A DNA stretch of 64,000 bases from Tretioscincus oriximinensis (GCA_022410635.1 JAJVDF010000019.1:1043931-1107930); one strand, 5' to 3'. Counted from the stretch's first letter, positions 21,766 through 34,544 are shown. Translations and numbers: made by a program. The notes: a model not told the origin generated them from the sequence alone.

Positions 21766-23244
21766 TTGCTTCTACAATCTGAAGACACTACCTCACTATT
21801 CATTCTAGGAGCCAATACAACAGTCTTCCATAGGTTTGTTGAACGCTTCTTAAAGCTAGTTGTTGTCACAACACCACATGATAGTAAATGTTATTAGCCA
21901 TGTCTCTTTGAGTGGAAAAAAAAGATATCCCCTNTTGTAGATTTTAACTCTCCTAATGGTCCACTTCAATGAATACCTCTTTGTTCCAGCAGTTATGTGA
22001 CAGAGAAAATATTTTTTATCCATTTTTTCTATACCATGCATCTGGGAGAAATTAAATAGCAGAATATTAAAAAAATAGAAGGAAAGAATTATAGGTGTAA
22101 AAATTATCTGGATAAAGTACTGCTCCAGACAGAGTAGTAGAAATGAATAATTAGCAACTAATTAATGTAATTAGGCAAGTAGTTGAATTGTTGTTGCCAC
22201 AAAAGCTATTTATTAAGGATGATAGGGGATTTTTGTTTGTTAAAAAGTAACTTGCTTGTATGCCTGAGCAAAACATTCCCATTTGTTATGTTCTTATGTA
22301 AGAAACTAATGAGGGCATATATTTTATATTAGGGTGGGCAGGGGAAGGAAGAGAAGGCAAATGTAATCTAGCTACCTTCTTGCACAATTAGGAATGTATA
22401 AGCTACTGGAAGATTTTCATCTTGTTTTGTATCAGTTTGGCTTTCTATTGTATCAATTTGTGAGGAGCTTTTACTGTATAATTCCAATGTCCTTACCGGA
22501 GGGCAAAAATAGAACAGAACTAAGAGTAATTTTCATAGTGCAACCTCCTGGCATCTGGAATACATAATGTAGGTCCCACTCAATGTGTAATGCAACCTTT
22601 CTCCTTTGGTAAAAGAGGAGGAATACTCATTTGCGGTATTCCTTACACAAATCAACCTGATTTATTACCCAAGATATTGTTTTAAGACACATTATGTAGT
22701 GTAATTTGTAACTGAAATAAGAGATATAACAGTATGCTGATGCCTTGTAGCTCTGTTTCCATTAAAATAAATCCTCATTATCAGCAATTTATAATTTGCT
22801 CTAAGATTAAATTTTCCAACTCCAGAAAGATCATCTTTTTCTCTCTCTACAAAATTAAAAGGAAGAGAGTTTTTACTTTCTTGGCTATTNTGGAGAATTA
22901 GCTTTTCTTTTGGTTTTAACTTTCTTTTTTGCATATATATCTCTTATTCAAACATCCAGATTAAGGGTGTGGGGTGCTTCTCCCCCCCCCCTCCCCACGC
23001 TATCATAGCATAATTCTGGGGGATTCGCCACACATGCAGAGATCCAGGTATGATCATGATATAGGGAAGGGAAATGGCAGCAGTTTACACTGAAGGTGGC
23101 ANACTATAGCAAACTAGAATGGGATATCGTGATACTTTTCAGTTTCATGCAACTGTAATGTTATGATGTTCTACATGGACATCACCTGTAACAGCTTCCA
23201 ANATCCAACCCTACATAACCTTGTTCCTGCCTGTTTTGCTGTAG

Positions 23245-23540
23245 CAAGATCAGAGGCAGGCATGGATAGCCCAGACACTAAGGAAACTGTCCCTCATCTG
23301 GGAGATGGGGTTTCGAAGCCCTGGATCAGACATGAGGAGGGGTGAGCACCTTCCACGATCCTGCAGCTCTAGCCAACCCAGCTTTTCGAAAGCATGAATT
23401 GCAAGAAATTACAACTGACTACAAGTAGATACATGGGATACCACCACATCCTGGTGGGGAAAATAGAATGTAACCCTTTGGGCAAAATAACCTTGTAAGC
23501 CGCTTTGAGTCCCTTTAGGGAGAAAAGTGAGGTATAAAAA
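23245..23540 (+). mobile_element. tRNA-derived SINE, plus orientation
   Basis: The head reads GGATAGCCCAGACACTAAGG with a B-box GGTTTCGAAGCC. The body has GGTGAGCACCTTCCACG and CATGAATTGCAAGAAATTAC, and the tail has TAAGCCGCTTTGAGTCCCTT and GGTATAAAAACC. It aligns with the minus-oriented copy at 6850-7145. Confidence 0.85.
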
Positions 23541-23559
23541 CCCAGTTTTCCTTCTTCCT

Positions 23560-23660
23560 CTTTTTCCTAGCATGAATATTAATTACCATAGTTTGGGTCT
23601 CAGAAAATCTGGTCAGTTTATTGAAGAGCCAAGAACCTTTTAACTCAGCACATATTGAAA
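23560..23660 (+). mobile_element. Fragment of a GGCTGACCAG-family MITE plus shared flank
   Basis: CATGAATATTAATTACCATA, then GGTCTCAGAAAATCTGGTCA, then GAAGAGCCAAGAACCTTTTA repeat the right end of the MITE at 36323-36775 and about 35 bases beyond it. Only the right end of the element is present here. Confidence 0.7.
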
Positions 23661-24084
23661 AGAAACCAGTATCCTTCAAACCTGGGGCAGGCTGGATATA
23701 AGGGGAGTTAGAGCCAATAACAGAAGGGTCACAGGTCAGTCAAATTGCAAGGAAGGATTTACAATTGTGGATGAATTTTGTGGATGTCAAGCAATGATGA
23801 TGTAACTGCTATACAGTAGCACTATGTAAAGAACTAGTTCTATGAAAGGTAGTCATATTGAACTTATAATTTAGATATTAATATATGACATCCGCTAAGA
23901 ATGGATAAAAATACTGCACATGTATAGAATTTCTCAAGAAAGGAAAGTGTATAGCTATTTTGTCTGCCTGCTATATATGGAATGATATGTTATCTTAATA
24001 AAAAAATGTACTGGAACACTGTATAGTATCCTGTCCATTTTTAAAGAGTGCATAAATTTGTGAGTGATTGTTTGCTTGTATTTC

Positions 24085-24153
24085 TGCATCGAGCAGGGGG
24101 TTGGACCCAATGACCCTGGAGGTCCCTTCCAACTCTATGATCCTATGATTCTG
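24085..24153 (+). mobile_element. CR1 LINE 3' tail
   Basis: AGGGGGTTGGACCCAATGAC and GGTCCCTTCCAACTCTATGA followed by TCCTATGATTCT are the classic amniote CR1 3' end with its 8-base terminal repeat. It is severely 5'-truncated. Confidence 0.9.
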
Positions 24154-27100
24154 TTATAGTGAGTATCTGAACCAGATGAATTTCCATCAAGCAGAAAACC
24201 AATTGCTAGATTTNAAAAAAAAATAGTCTAGACTTCCTGCTTCCAAATGTCAACCATTTCAATGTTGATATTTGAAATGGGACAGTAATTATTCAGACCC
24301 CAGTACTGTTCTACCTTGGTCTGGTTGAAACCATCTCAGCCAGATCATCACACAGAGTATCTACAGGATCAAGAGTGGAGANACCACCAGCCATTTCCTA
24401 CATATGAATGATATCAAACTATATGCCAAATAGGAACAAGACATTGTCTTATTGATTCACACAAGTATCAACAGTGAAGACACTGAGACATCGTTTAGTC
24501 TAGAAAAATGTGGATAGATTATTGTGAAAAGATATTAGATAGGAACCAAAGAGCTTTCTGAAAGCCACAAAACAGATACCCAAGGTAGCTGCAAGTATTT
24601 GAAAATTCTGTAGTCACCTGGACCCCATGATGCAGTGACAAGGAAAAAAGTAATGCTATATTTGCAGTTATGACCTTTCTCTCAGGACAAGGAGGCTGTT
24701 TCACATTTGGGTCTCTCATCCTGTCCTAACCACTTCCACTTGCCAAAGTCTATAAGATACATTTGCTCACAGTTTCTCATTCCATTGACACTTTCCTGTT
24801 AACAAATGTACTGTTACAACACATCACATTTTATTCAGGATACCTTAGTATCCAAATAGTGAGGGGGAAAATTTAGGTGAAGTGAGAAGACTTCCTTCAA
24901 AATGTAGTGTATCTGGGTTAGTGTCTGGATAATCCTTTTAAAAAAGAAATAAAACAAAAGATTTACATTGGAAGACTAGAGTAATACTATGAATGATTCT
25001 TGTTAGTTGTTTTTTAACAAAGTCATGCATGGATTTGATATAGGCTATATCCCCACCTATTTGTTTGCCCTACTTTAAAAACACTTAAAAAAACAAATGC
25101 ATTAGCTGTTTGTCCCCATTTTACCTTACCATTCAGTTGCTGCCTCTCCCCTGCCTAGTTCGAATGATGAGCTCCAGAAGCAACTGCTGCACTTTCCTAA
25201 CCACAATTCCCAGAATTCTGCCTTTTATTCCCAGGCAGTTTCAGCACTCCAAGAGCCAATGTGATTTATACAATTTGCATAAAAGCAATTTACAAATTAC
25301 GTACAATTTGCGATTTTTCTTTTGGAGATTACAAAATGGGAGGATATGAAGAAGCTATATACTGTGGAGTAAAGTATGTAGAAGGCTGGACACGCGTGAT
25401 TCCATGGGACACAACGAAGGTAAAATCGCTTCGAAAGTGCAGTATCTCGGGTGTTGGAATACAGCCACAGAGATAAAAAGAAATGTGTCATTTTCCTGTT
25501 TTTGCTTCATCCCCTAAAATTAAGTTTATGGAGATCAAATGTGATTTTATTTACATTGCAGAATCACATTATTGCACATATTTAATAACTTGTATTAAAT
25601 TCAGTGAAAGACTTGCTCAGTAAGGATGCCTGATTAGAGCAATCAGTACAATTTTGCTTGTGGATTTGTTTATTCTCTATTTTTCGAGATCATTTTCTCA
25701 GCTTTTTTCCTTCCAGTGCCTTATGCATTTCTGAGCAGTAGTCGAATAATTGTTTATTTTTGAAGTACCATGCAAAGTTCTCCACCTTTTCCCAGACTCT
25801 TTTGCCTCCCTTCATCTCTGAATCAAAACACATGGGAAGCCACTGCTTTCTTTCAAAGTAATTTGTTTTAAATGAGAACGGTTGTCTGGGCGTATTCTTT
25901 CAAAGCACAACCAAGCTCAAAAGGATGCAAAATGAATCTGTCAGGAAAACTGAAGACTTTGAACCAGTGAAGTACACTCAAAAGGATTTTGTTTGAAACC
26001 AAAGAGGTTGAATAAACTGGGTGGATGGATAAACATCCTTTTGAAATCAAATGAACAGCACAGATGTGATGGAATTCCATAAGGGCTTCTGTCTTAAGAA
26101 CAGCATGGTTTATAGATAATGAGATATATGGGTATCTTTCATTTGTGTCACTTCAGTAAAGCAAGCAGAGGCAGGGCTGTGTGATAAGAGAATATGCTGT
26201 AATGTAGCAAAGAGAAGCATGAAATACTTGGGAAACCTTTGCAGGTGATTTGTGTAGATTAGCTGATTAGAGTGTGACATCATGAGTCTACAGTATTGAA
26301 CTTTCTCACAATATTCTAATTTCATGAAATACTGATTTCTGGGTTTTCATTATCTGCACGCCATAATCATCAACATTAAAAGATAAATTCTCCAAACAGG
26401 AGGATGGGTGGGAAGGAGGAGGGGAGGAGGGAAAAAGACGGTTTTGAAGCATTAAGAAATAAGATTGTTAAGCAGATGTATGCACTTTGTGTTTGTAATT
26501 GAAAGTAAAATAAAAGTAAAGGAGGAAAAAAGGAATATATTATATGTATAGGTGCATCTCAATAAATTAGAATAGCATGGAAAAGTTAATTTATTTCAGT
26601 AATTCAATTCAAATAGTGAAATAGTATACATTAAAAACTTGATGGGTTGGGAAAGGGAACAAACATTCTTGTTGATACCATTAAATAAGTCAATGACAGA
26701 TTGAAAATTGGGCCCATGCTCAATTTCAAGAGAATTTTTTGCTGCTCAAGTTAATTTAGCTCTAACGTATTTTTGAATTCTTATGCAATTCATTTGCAAA
26801 AAAATTATTAACTTCGTTATTTTCTGTGTGCATGATACTTATCAGGAATTAGAACATGAGAACAAGTGCAAATGCAAAAGGAGAATCAGATTAAAGGTCT
26901 TTCAAGAAATTGTGTTATAACACTTCTACTAAAATACAATACTTTGTATCCAGCTTTTTTGTTTTTGTTTTTAATATATCCTTACAATAAACTATGACTA
27001 TGGCTATATCCATGCAGCCAATTTTTAGTTCTTTTATTCCAGGACTCTGCTAGGAATTTCTGTGGCAATCCCAACATAGTTCTGAAATAAAAGGAAGATT

Positions 27101-28754
27101 AGTGCTTTATCACTTTAGCAGGAAAAAATTCCCAGAACAAAGACAGTATTAGAATGATAAAAGATATGATATTCTGAAAAATATAATTTTAAAAGGAAAC
27201 ATTTTCCCTTTGAAATCACCAACTTGGCAATAAGGGGAGCTGGAGCCAAAGGCAAAAGGAGTACAGATCAGCCAATGACAAACTAAGATTTACAGCAAAG
27301 CTATATGAAGGATGTAGGCATATTCATAGGAAGGAAAGGCAACATATTTGTGCTTGTGAATAGTAAACAATGAAGATTTAAGCAGAAGTAAAACTATAAA
27401 AGAGATGAAATAAGAGGAGAAAGCTAGCTAGTAGTTCCATTAATCAGGTCCACCCATGTCCTGCCTCTCATTACCAGAACAAAAAGATAACAGTGCTGAG
27501 TAGTATATTCCAGTTCATCCTTGATTTTGATGGTCAGCATAAATATAAACAACAACAGTTTAAACAAAGGGCTAATACAACTGTTTTGTATGACAAGTAC
27601 CATTTTCATTCTGCTAATCACATTTTTTCCCAAAGCATAAAAGGGTTATGTAAAAACAGAAATATTTTATTTCAAAATGATCAAATTAGGAGAGGTTATT
27701 TAGGTCTTTGTAGCAGATTTACTCAGAGTTATTATATATTATGAGCCAGAAGAGCATTTGGTCAGTATTTACAGAGAAAACAAATATAGCTGCTATATTA
27801 GAAACACTCAGATGGTATTTTATTGACTCTAAAGATGGGAGGAATAAACACTTTCTTCCCGTACTTGATAAGTTTCAGTTGTCAAGTGTAGTATTTCTTT
27901 AGTTCCAGGACTATCTTGTTAGATAGATAATCAGTTACAGGTAAAACCATCACTCAGTAAGTGCAGATGAATTACAGAGAAAGCTTTAAGATTTAACAAT
28001 GAGTGACTCAAAGCCTCTAAATGACCAGCAACATTGTGTGTGACAATTTATTTCTTTAGCCAAGTTTTGCTCAGTTTCTTTGACATCACACACTTTCCTT
28101 TTGGTTTTTTTGAACTCCTAACATAAAACTAAAGGGTTTTTTTTTTAACTGAAATCAGGTTTGGGTTAACATTTGCAGATTTTAAATTATTGCTCATTTG
28201 CATTTTACAGCAGTGGTCACCATATTTCTGTTCATGATCAGTAAAAATATGGGACCAAGGCCCTTCTAATCTTAAAACAAATACTCCATGCATACGTACT
28301 CCCATCCTTTCACAAACAAACGATTAGAAAACCTTTAAATCCCTTGGAACAAACACAGCTAACCAGGAACTAAATACTAAGCATGCTCAATATGCAATTC
28401 TACATTGTTTTGTGCTAATGCCTTCTCACAGTATCCAGGTAATTCCGTTAAGGATTACACACACAGTAAGGCTTCCTGCCTCTATGGTTGCAGGCATGGC
28501 CTTTTTGGAAAATATCAGCAAGGAACAAAGGACCTCTTTTCTGGGTGCTTTGCAAAAACACAATTCATGCATGGAGCGGAGTCATGATGATTGTGGTAGN
28601 AAAACCTCATATGCCTGCAGCACAAATTGCACAAGACAGCCTAACAGAGCTTACACCTTGTTTCGCTCTCNGTCTTCCAATGGGGCTTTCAGAGGNAAAC
28701 TGACATTTCAGGAAAAACAATCATTCCACATCAGCGTTAACGGGCAGTGATTGT

Positions 28755-29300
28755 TCTGACATCCATAAATTTATATATTTATTTATATATATATATTTAT
28801 ACCCCACCCTATGCATGAAGGTCTCAGGGAGGCCCACAGTAAAACCTCAATACAAAATTAACAAATTAAAAACAGTGTAAAACATCAATACAACATTTAC
28901 AAGTTAAAAACAGTATAAAAACAGTATTTAAATGTGGGGACAAATGAGATATCTTCAGCCAAAGGCCAGGTGAACGAAGTGCGTCTTCAAGGATCTTCTT
29001 CAGAGAAATAGCCGTGTTAGTCTAGCAGAAAGTCCAGCAAAGGAGCTAGCAGCACTTTGAGACTAACTTGAGAAAAGTGGTTGGCATAAGCTTTCGTAGA
29101 CAGGTCTACTTCTTCAGATGCATCTGAAAAAGTAGACCTGTCTACGAAAGCTTATGCCAACCACTTTTCTCAAGTTAGTCTCAAAGTGCTGCTAGCTCCT
29201 TTGCTGGACTTCAAGGATCTTCTAAAACAATACAACGATGATGATATTAAGACCTCTTATTAAAACTGCCTAAATTGGGACTAGCCAACAATACATTGTG
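28755..29300 (+). repeat. Dispersed TATACCCC repeat, interrupted by a foldback unit
   Basis: The same family as 14945-15135: TATTTATATATATATATTTA, ATACCCCACCCTATGCATGA, GGTCTCAGGGAGG, CAGCCAAAGGCCAGG and GTGCGTCTTCAAGGATCTTC. The foldback insertion at 29000-29210 splits it; the repeat resumes at 29211 with a duplicated TCAAGGATCTTCT. Confidence 0.75.
28987..29223. mobile_element. Foldback Penelope-like unit, copy 3, with clean target duplication
   Basis: Two head-to-head copies of the Penelope-like terminal segment meet at the palindromic centre CAGATGCATCTG (29116-29127). The left arm begins AGAGAAATAGCCGTGTTAGT and then AAAGTCCAGCAAAGGAGCTA; the right arm ends TAGCTCCTTTGCTGGACT. TCAAGGATCTTCT occurs intact at 28987-28999 and 29211-29223. 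This is the clearest evidence that the inverted dimer moves as a unit, since it landed inside another repeat. Confidence 0.88.
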
Positions 29301-29493
29301 AAGTAGTGAACATCAAAGTTTGATTATGAATTGTGTACAAAAGTATCTTTGTTGGTTTTATTTGCCTAGATTTTAATTTCATCATGTTCTAGTACTTTGA
29401 AAAATGGAGACAATTTCACTACTTACTAATTTACAACCACGATACTTTTATATCTTTCTATCACACTTCCTCTCACTCTTCTCTTTTATAATT

Positions 29494-29745
29494 CCAGTAA
29501 TGGAATTAGCCTGTTGCATTGCTGTAATGCAATAGGCTCCAGTTCCTCCTCTTCCTTGCTCACATCCATGCCTCCACCCTCCTTTCCTTGCTCGTCCCAT
29601 CCCCCTTTAACTTGCTGCTTCTTTTTGTTTCATTTCTTCTTTCCATTTTCACTTCCTTCTTTCTTCCTTTCCTTATTTTTTCTTCTTTATCTTCCTTCCC
29701 TCCTATCTTTTATCATTTCCTTTCTTTCCCTTCCAGTACTGGTCC
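29494..29745 (-). mobile_element. Helitron-like 3' end, copy 2
   Basis: A hairpin at 29508-29538 (AGCCTGTTGCATTGC / GTAATGCAATAGGCT) is followed on the minus strand by AATTCCATTA and CTGG. The pyrimidine-rich body and the ACATCCATGCCTCCACCCTC block match the copy at 10507. The terminus is less clean than in the other two copies. Confidence 0.5.
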
Positions 29746-30114
29746 CATTACTGAACGCTGGGGTATTCACTTCTCACATCTTTCCACCCAGAGAACTGTC
29801 TAATTATTGCTTTCCTCTGTTTTCAGTTTTTAAGTCAATTTCCAACCTAGGACCCTGGTCTCTGGAGGCTGCCAAAATTCCAAGCCCTGATATTGGCCTC
29901 TGGAGGCTGCCAAAGTTCTGAGCCCTGCCATTGGCCATTATACTTCAGAATGTTGAAATCTTCCACTCCCCTGCAATATGATGTTAATATTTTCAATATC
30001 CCAAAAAACATTACTGANGTTTTGGATTGCAGATACAAATTTAATCTTCTGTAGATTCTGCTATTGCTGAAGGGCAGGCAAAGGATTATGAGGCAGGGTT
30101 GGAAGCTTCNCATT

Positions 30115-30170
30115 GCACNTTTGTACTTGTATCCCGCCCTATACCTGAAGGTCTCAGGGTGGCCAACCAT
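30115..30170 (+). repeat. Short fragment of the TATACCCCGCCC family
   Basis: TTGTACTTGTATCCCGCCCT and GAAGGTCTCAGGGTGGCCAA match the core of the repeat at 14945-15135. Confidence 0.65.
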
Positions 30171-30179
30171 AGCATGGCG

Positions 30180-30358
30180 CACATAGCTTTTGTTGCTTTC
30201 TCCACAACAGACACCCTGTGGAGTAGGTGGGGNAGANAGAGTTCAAATAATTGTGATGGGTCCAAGGTGACCTAGCTAGCTTTCATGGAGGAGTGGAGAA
30301 TCGAACCAGGAGACTNCCAAGTGCGAGTCCAACACTCTAACCACTATACCAAACTATG
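30180..30358 (-). mobile_element. tRNA-derived SINE, minus orientation
   Basis: The minus strand starts TAGTTTGGTATAGTGGTTAG and AGTGTTGGACTCGCACTTGG, has a B-box GGTTCGATTCTCC, then a GGTCACCTTGGACCCATCAC core. This is the well-known reptile SINE head with a GTGGTTAGAGTG motif. It is better preserved than the related copy at 9488-9695. Confidence 0.8.
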
Positions 30359-30469
30359 GAAATTGCATAAAAATATTATCAAGAGAAACACAATTATGGA
30401 CCTTTCTAGCACTATCATGATAACGTACGCCTGGATGCATATAATGTCTATTGAATGACTCTATCTATC

Positions 30470-31020
30470 TGTTTCAGAGAAATAGCCGTGTTAGTCTAGT
30501 AGAAAGTCCAGCAAAGGAGCTAGCAGCACTTTGAGATTAACTTGAGAAAAGTGGGTGGCATAAGCTTTCATAGACACGTCTACTTCTTCAGATGCTGAGG
30601 GACTAATGTCAGGGTCAGGTATTTATAGAAAACTGGTGTATGGGAGAAGACAAAGCATATGCAACTGAAATAAGGTGATGAATTGCAGGTTAGAAAAACA
30701 GATAAATAGCAGAAACTAATCCTATATGAAAAAGTCCCTGGGGCAACAAGAGGCAATGTCTGGTAGTGAATCAATCAAATACTTAACAGGTTTCATAAAA
30801 ATGTATAATTGGCCAGGAAACCATTATCTCTGTTAAGTCCTTTGTTGATGGCCTGGAACTTATGAATGTATTCAAGTTCTGCTGCTTTGAAGATTTGAAA
30901 GAGAAGCAGCAATACTTGAATAAATTCACAAGTTCCAGGCCATCAAGAAAGGACTTAACAAAGGTAATGGTTTCCTGATCAATTATACATTTTTATGACA
31001 CCTGTTAAGTATTTGATAGA
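30470..31020 (-). pseudogene. Penelope-like remnant, head-to-head pair
   Basis: The minus strand from 30890 to 30475 repeats the tail of the Penelope copy at 20400-20790, ending CTAACACGGCTATTTCTCTG. From about 30890 to 31010 the plus strand repeats the same coding end (GAAGATTTGAAAGAGAAGCA, AAAGGACTTAACAAAGGTAA). The two therefore meet head to head within the endonuclease-end region. No intact frame survives. Confidence 0.75.
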
Positions 31021-33900
31021 TTTGATTGATGGTGGATGCTTTGCTCCAACACTGGGTCCTTCTAGGCAAGGGTTTTTCATGCTATTGCAGTGTGATTATG
31101 GGAATACCACCTCCAGCAGTGGTAATGTTAGGAAAGTCCAATATTCTTCTTTTTCTTTCTATTACATTTATGCTGATTTCACAGCACAAGGTAATGTTTT
31201 CTTGAAATGATGTAGTTAAATAGACAGAACTGCAATATCTTCCCAAACCTGCTGAATTTAGGCAGGAAAACATGGCATTTTAAATTAAACACTTGCAGTC
31301 TCAAGCCTCAGAAGATTTTAAGTGAAGGCTTTTCTTCACGTCCATCTACAAATCTCAGCCTGGAGCTCCAAATTCTCAGGAGTTTAGATTTTTACTTGTG
31401 CACAAAGTGCACGCACTTTTTTTTACATCAGTTCTGGGGTGGGACCAGAAGTGACATCACTCCCGAGTTCCATTCCCAGAAGTAGAGACAAGAANGTGAC
31501 ATAATTTGTGATTCACTTCCGCTGTCATGTCCAGCCCTAGCCCTGGTAACTAGAAAAAACCCAGTGGTTCTCATGGAAGGTAAGATATTCTTCTGTACCT
31601 CCCAGATCTGTTTTCTTCACTTTCCCAGGGAAAGGGGAGAGGAGGCAGCAGTCAATGACNGAAAATAGAACTTTTAGGGAACAGTAGACTCCCAAGCTTC
31701 ATGGGATTTGTAGTCAATATATGAGGAAGAGAAGAAGCTTCCTTACTGCATGTGGAAGAAAGGTAAGTCCCTTACAGCAAAAACTTTAGAGATTTCGTTC
31801 CAAAGCACAGCACTTGTAGGTATTGCTATTATCTGTGTTCTGTGTATTGAAGTGAAAAATCTTATGCGTATAAATGGTGTGTTAAAAAGTTAGGTTTTAA
31901 AAAATTGGAACTGCAAGGTCTATTTGTATTATGGTATCGTGGTAAGTAATTTCCCACTTAAACAATTCCCTTAATTGCTTTGGCAATCTTTCCTCTCTTT
32001 TATTATGCATCCAACAATCATTGATATTGCATTTTCAGATTTTAAAATTGATGAACAGAGGCCACAAATCACACAAGTGCCCTTTACTGACATGACTAAT
32101 TAATTACATGGAAGTNATGATAACATGGCAATGTAAATTATGCAGGAAGCTATCATGATAGTAGAGGTTATGATTAGTATAAACACAGGGGAACACATCT
32201 TTTTGTGTTCTGTTTGGTAGCAGTGGTAGTTCCAACCTAATGGAAGGGTTACTTTCTGATGAGTGAGAAAAGTGATAGAGGCAGGTTGATCTCTATCCAT
32301 TTAAGGCAATGTGAGTTTGATTTAAGCAATTTGTAGTGCAGCGATCTAAATATTATGCTATTTCTGCTTGTTGATTAAAATGTCTCATTATTTTTAATAG
32401 GCAAAGCAATAACTTGACGCCAGAAGAAAATTAAGCATTCAAATGCAGTTAGAATCTGGAGCAACATGACAACAGATGGCTGCTTGATAGANTTGCTCTC
32501 TTAGGGCCTGGTCACATTTAAGTTTTAATCCAGTTTCACTCTATTTTCAGGCTAACAGAACACATCAGCAAAGTGGTAAAATGTCTTCTTATGCTATTGT
32601 CAAATTTAGAAAACCAACTTTTGGTTTACAGAGCATGGAAAGAAAATAATTTTGCTGCTATGCTTTTCCATTCTGAAATTACACTGAAACTGGGTTAAAA
32701 TTTAAGTGTGTCCATATAGTGCTTTGGGGTACTTCTCTACTTTTTAATGTTGTGGGATAAGAAGTTACATCAATGAAAAATGGGCAGCTTGTTGTAGCTA
32801 TGGTAGAGTAAACCTTTCAGATGGAAAGAAAGGAAGCCTAACAAAACTAGCTGAGCTTATTTAAACGCAGTTGTATCCCTGGCAGATTTTGAGAGACTTT
32901 TCATAATTAATTGGGTTGGACCACTTCAGCTGCAACCATTGTTACATGGAGCAGTCAAATGCAACTGGCTATGAAACNTCAGATTCAAAGGAAAACAATG
33001 GACATCTCTCTCTCAAAGGAGAAGCAAACCATGGAAGTTTCAGTTCTACTAAAACCTACAGAAGAATTCACTTATGTATACAGAAATGATCACTTAGAAC
33101 ATCTATGGTTATGAATACAATTGCTTTTCTCATCTTTTGCATTGAAAAATGATCTAATTTTTTTCCCTGGTCTTTCATTCACTCCCTCTAATGCTATTTT
33201 CTTAAAAGATTTCTAAAAATGAAAAATATTTTAGTGTTTGGTATACAGATATAAGAAGTCAAAACCTTCTAAAGCTTTTTAGATATTATATCTATAGTAG
33301 CTTAAAATATGTGACTAAGTGTGTAGTTTCCATGACACAGTAAAAGCAAAATAGATATGAAATGAATAAATAATTAAATCACAAATTAAATAATTTTATC
33401 TACTGCTCTGTAAATACCAAAACCTGGAAAAATGAGTTCTCCGTGCTGTAATGCCACTAAAGTATATCATATACTAGGAGACCACCTTCTTGTGCAAATT
33501 CGACAAAAGGGAAATGGTTCTGTTCCCCTGTTGTTCCCAACAAATAAGTAATACCAAACCAGTGATTTAAAAATAGAATGCATCAAAACTGAAGACAAGT
33601 TATAAACATTATGACTATGGCAACAGATGTATCATTTAAGAATGTGCATAATAAATGAAAAACTTAGACCTTGGTAGGTTGGAGCAAAAACAATGATCAC
33701 TGTTTCTTTACATCAAATATGAAAATGTATGCACTACTCATTCATATAAAATTATTATACTGTTCCAATGCTAAACAGCTTCCATGCTATTTGCATAGAT
33801 GTGAAGAGAATCAACGACTCATGAGCACATATAGTGTATTAGAATGACTAATAATACTACAAAAGATTGATAAAGAACAACTAGGTGTAATATCACTGAC

Positions 33901-34544
33901 CTCTAAGGAACTCATAGAGATGGTTGATCCAGTTTCACTTCTTGCTAATCCTGTGCTGTCGTCCAACTCTGAAGCCATGAAATTCTTTACTGCTGTGCGG
34001 GGTTCAAAAGACAAGTTCTGAAGATGTTCCTGGGTGGGTAGATGCTGCTCTAAATTCATGCTGAACTGGTCCATAACATTGGGGTTTATACTAAATTCAG
34101 GATTAACTTTGTAGTGTAAGAGCCTTTCATGAGGTAAGGTCTCCATGCCTAAATTCAATTTGCTGTCATCCTTCAACGATGCCTGAGTGTTCACTGAACC
34201 TCTGGGCATGACAATGTAGTCACTTTCCATNATTCTGTCCTGAGAATGAACTACATCCATATCTGCGCCTCGCAAGTTGTCATCAGTACATAAATACACA
34301 GTTCGCCGTAGCTCTGAGTTGTCTTTTTTCAGACACTGGTTGGCCAGTTCACTCATGCTCATAGGCACATGCATGCCTCCAGACTGCTGAATAATAACTT
34401 TAGAAATTATATTCCCAGGCAATGTTGAGTAACTCATTCCTTCAGGATTTGCTGTTTTCTCTTCTTCTTCATCATTCAGTGATATTCTAGAGAGGGTTCC
34501 CGTTATTGTAGCTGCTCTACAAGGTCCAATATCCTTATGAAGAA
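33901..34544 (-). CDS. ADGRB3: ADGRB3 large cytoplasmic-tail exon
   Basis: 644 nt, the largest coding exon here, between TCATTCACAG and GTCAGT. The first two bases complete Val261; the remaining 214 codons cover residues 262-475 and end in phase 0 at SMSSLE. Recognisable segments are [57 protein letters not shown] and [12 protein letters not shown]. The region is acidic, Ser/Thr-rich and largely disordered in appearance, with no folded domain visible. One ambiguous base at 34231 leaves a single codon unresolved (ATN, Ile or Met). Confidence 0.97.

Larger units (their letters stand above)
12495..33900 (-). other. ADGRB3: ADGRB3 21.4-kb intron
   Basis: This intron separates the large tail exon from the 36-nt microexon. 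It holds most of the mobile elements in the window: a GGCTGACCAG MITE, L1 and CR1/L2 tails, a hAT MITE, two coding Penelope remnants, SINEs, a foldback unit and a Helitron-like end. Segments without recognisable content include about 13000-14930, 15620-17000, 18200-20190, 21770-23240, 24160-28750 and 31030-33900. No additional exon of ADGRB3 or another gene was found. Confidence 0.75.
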
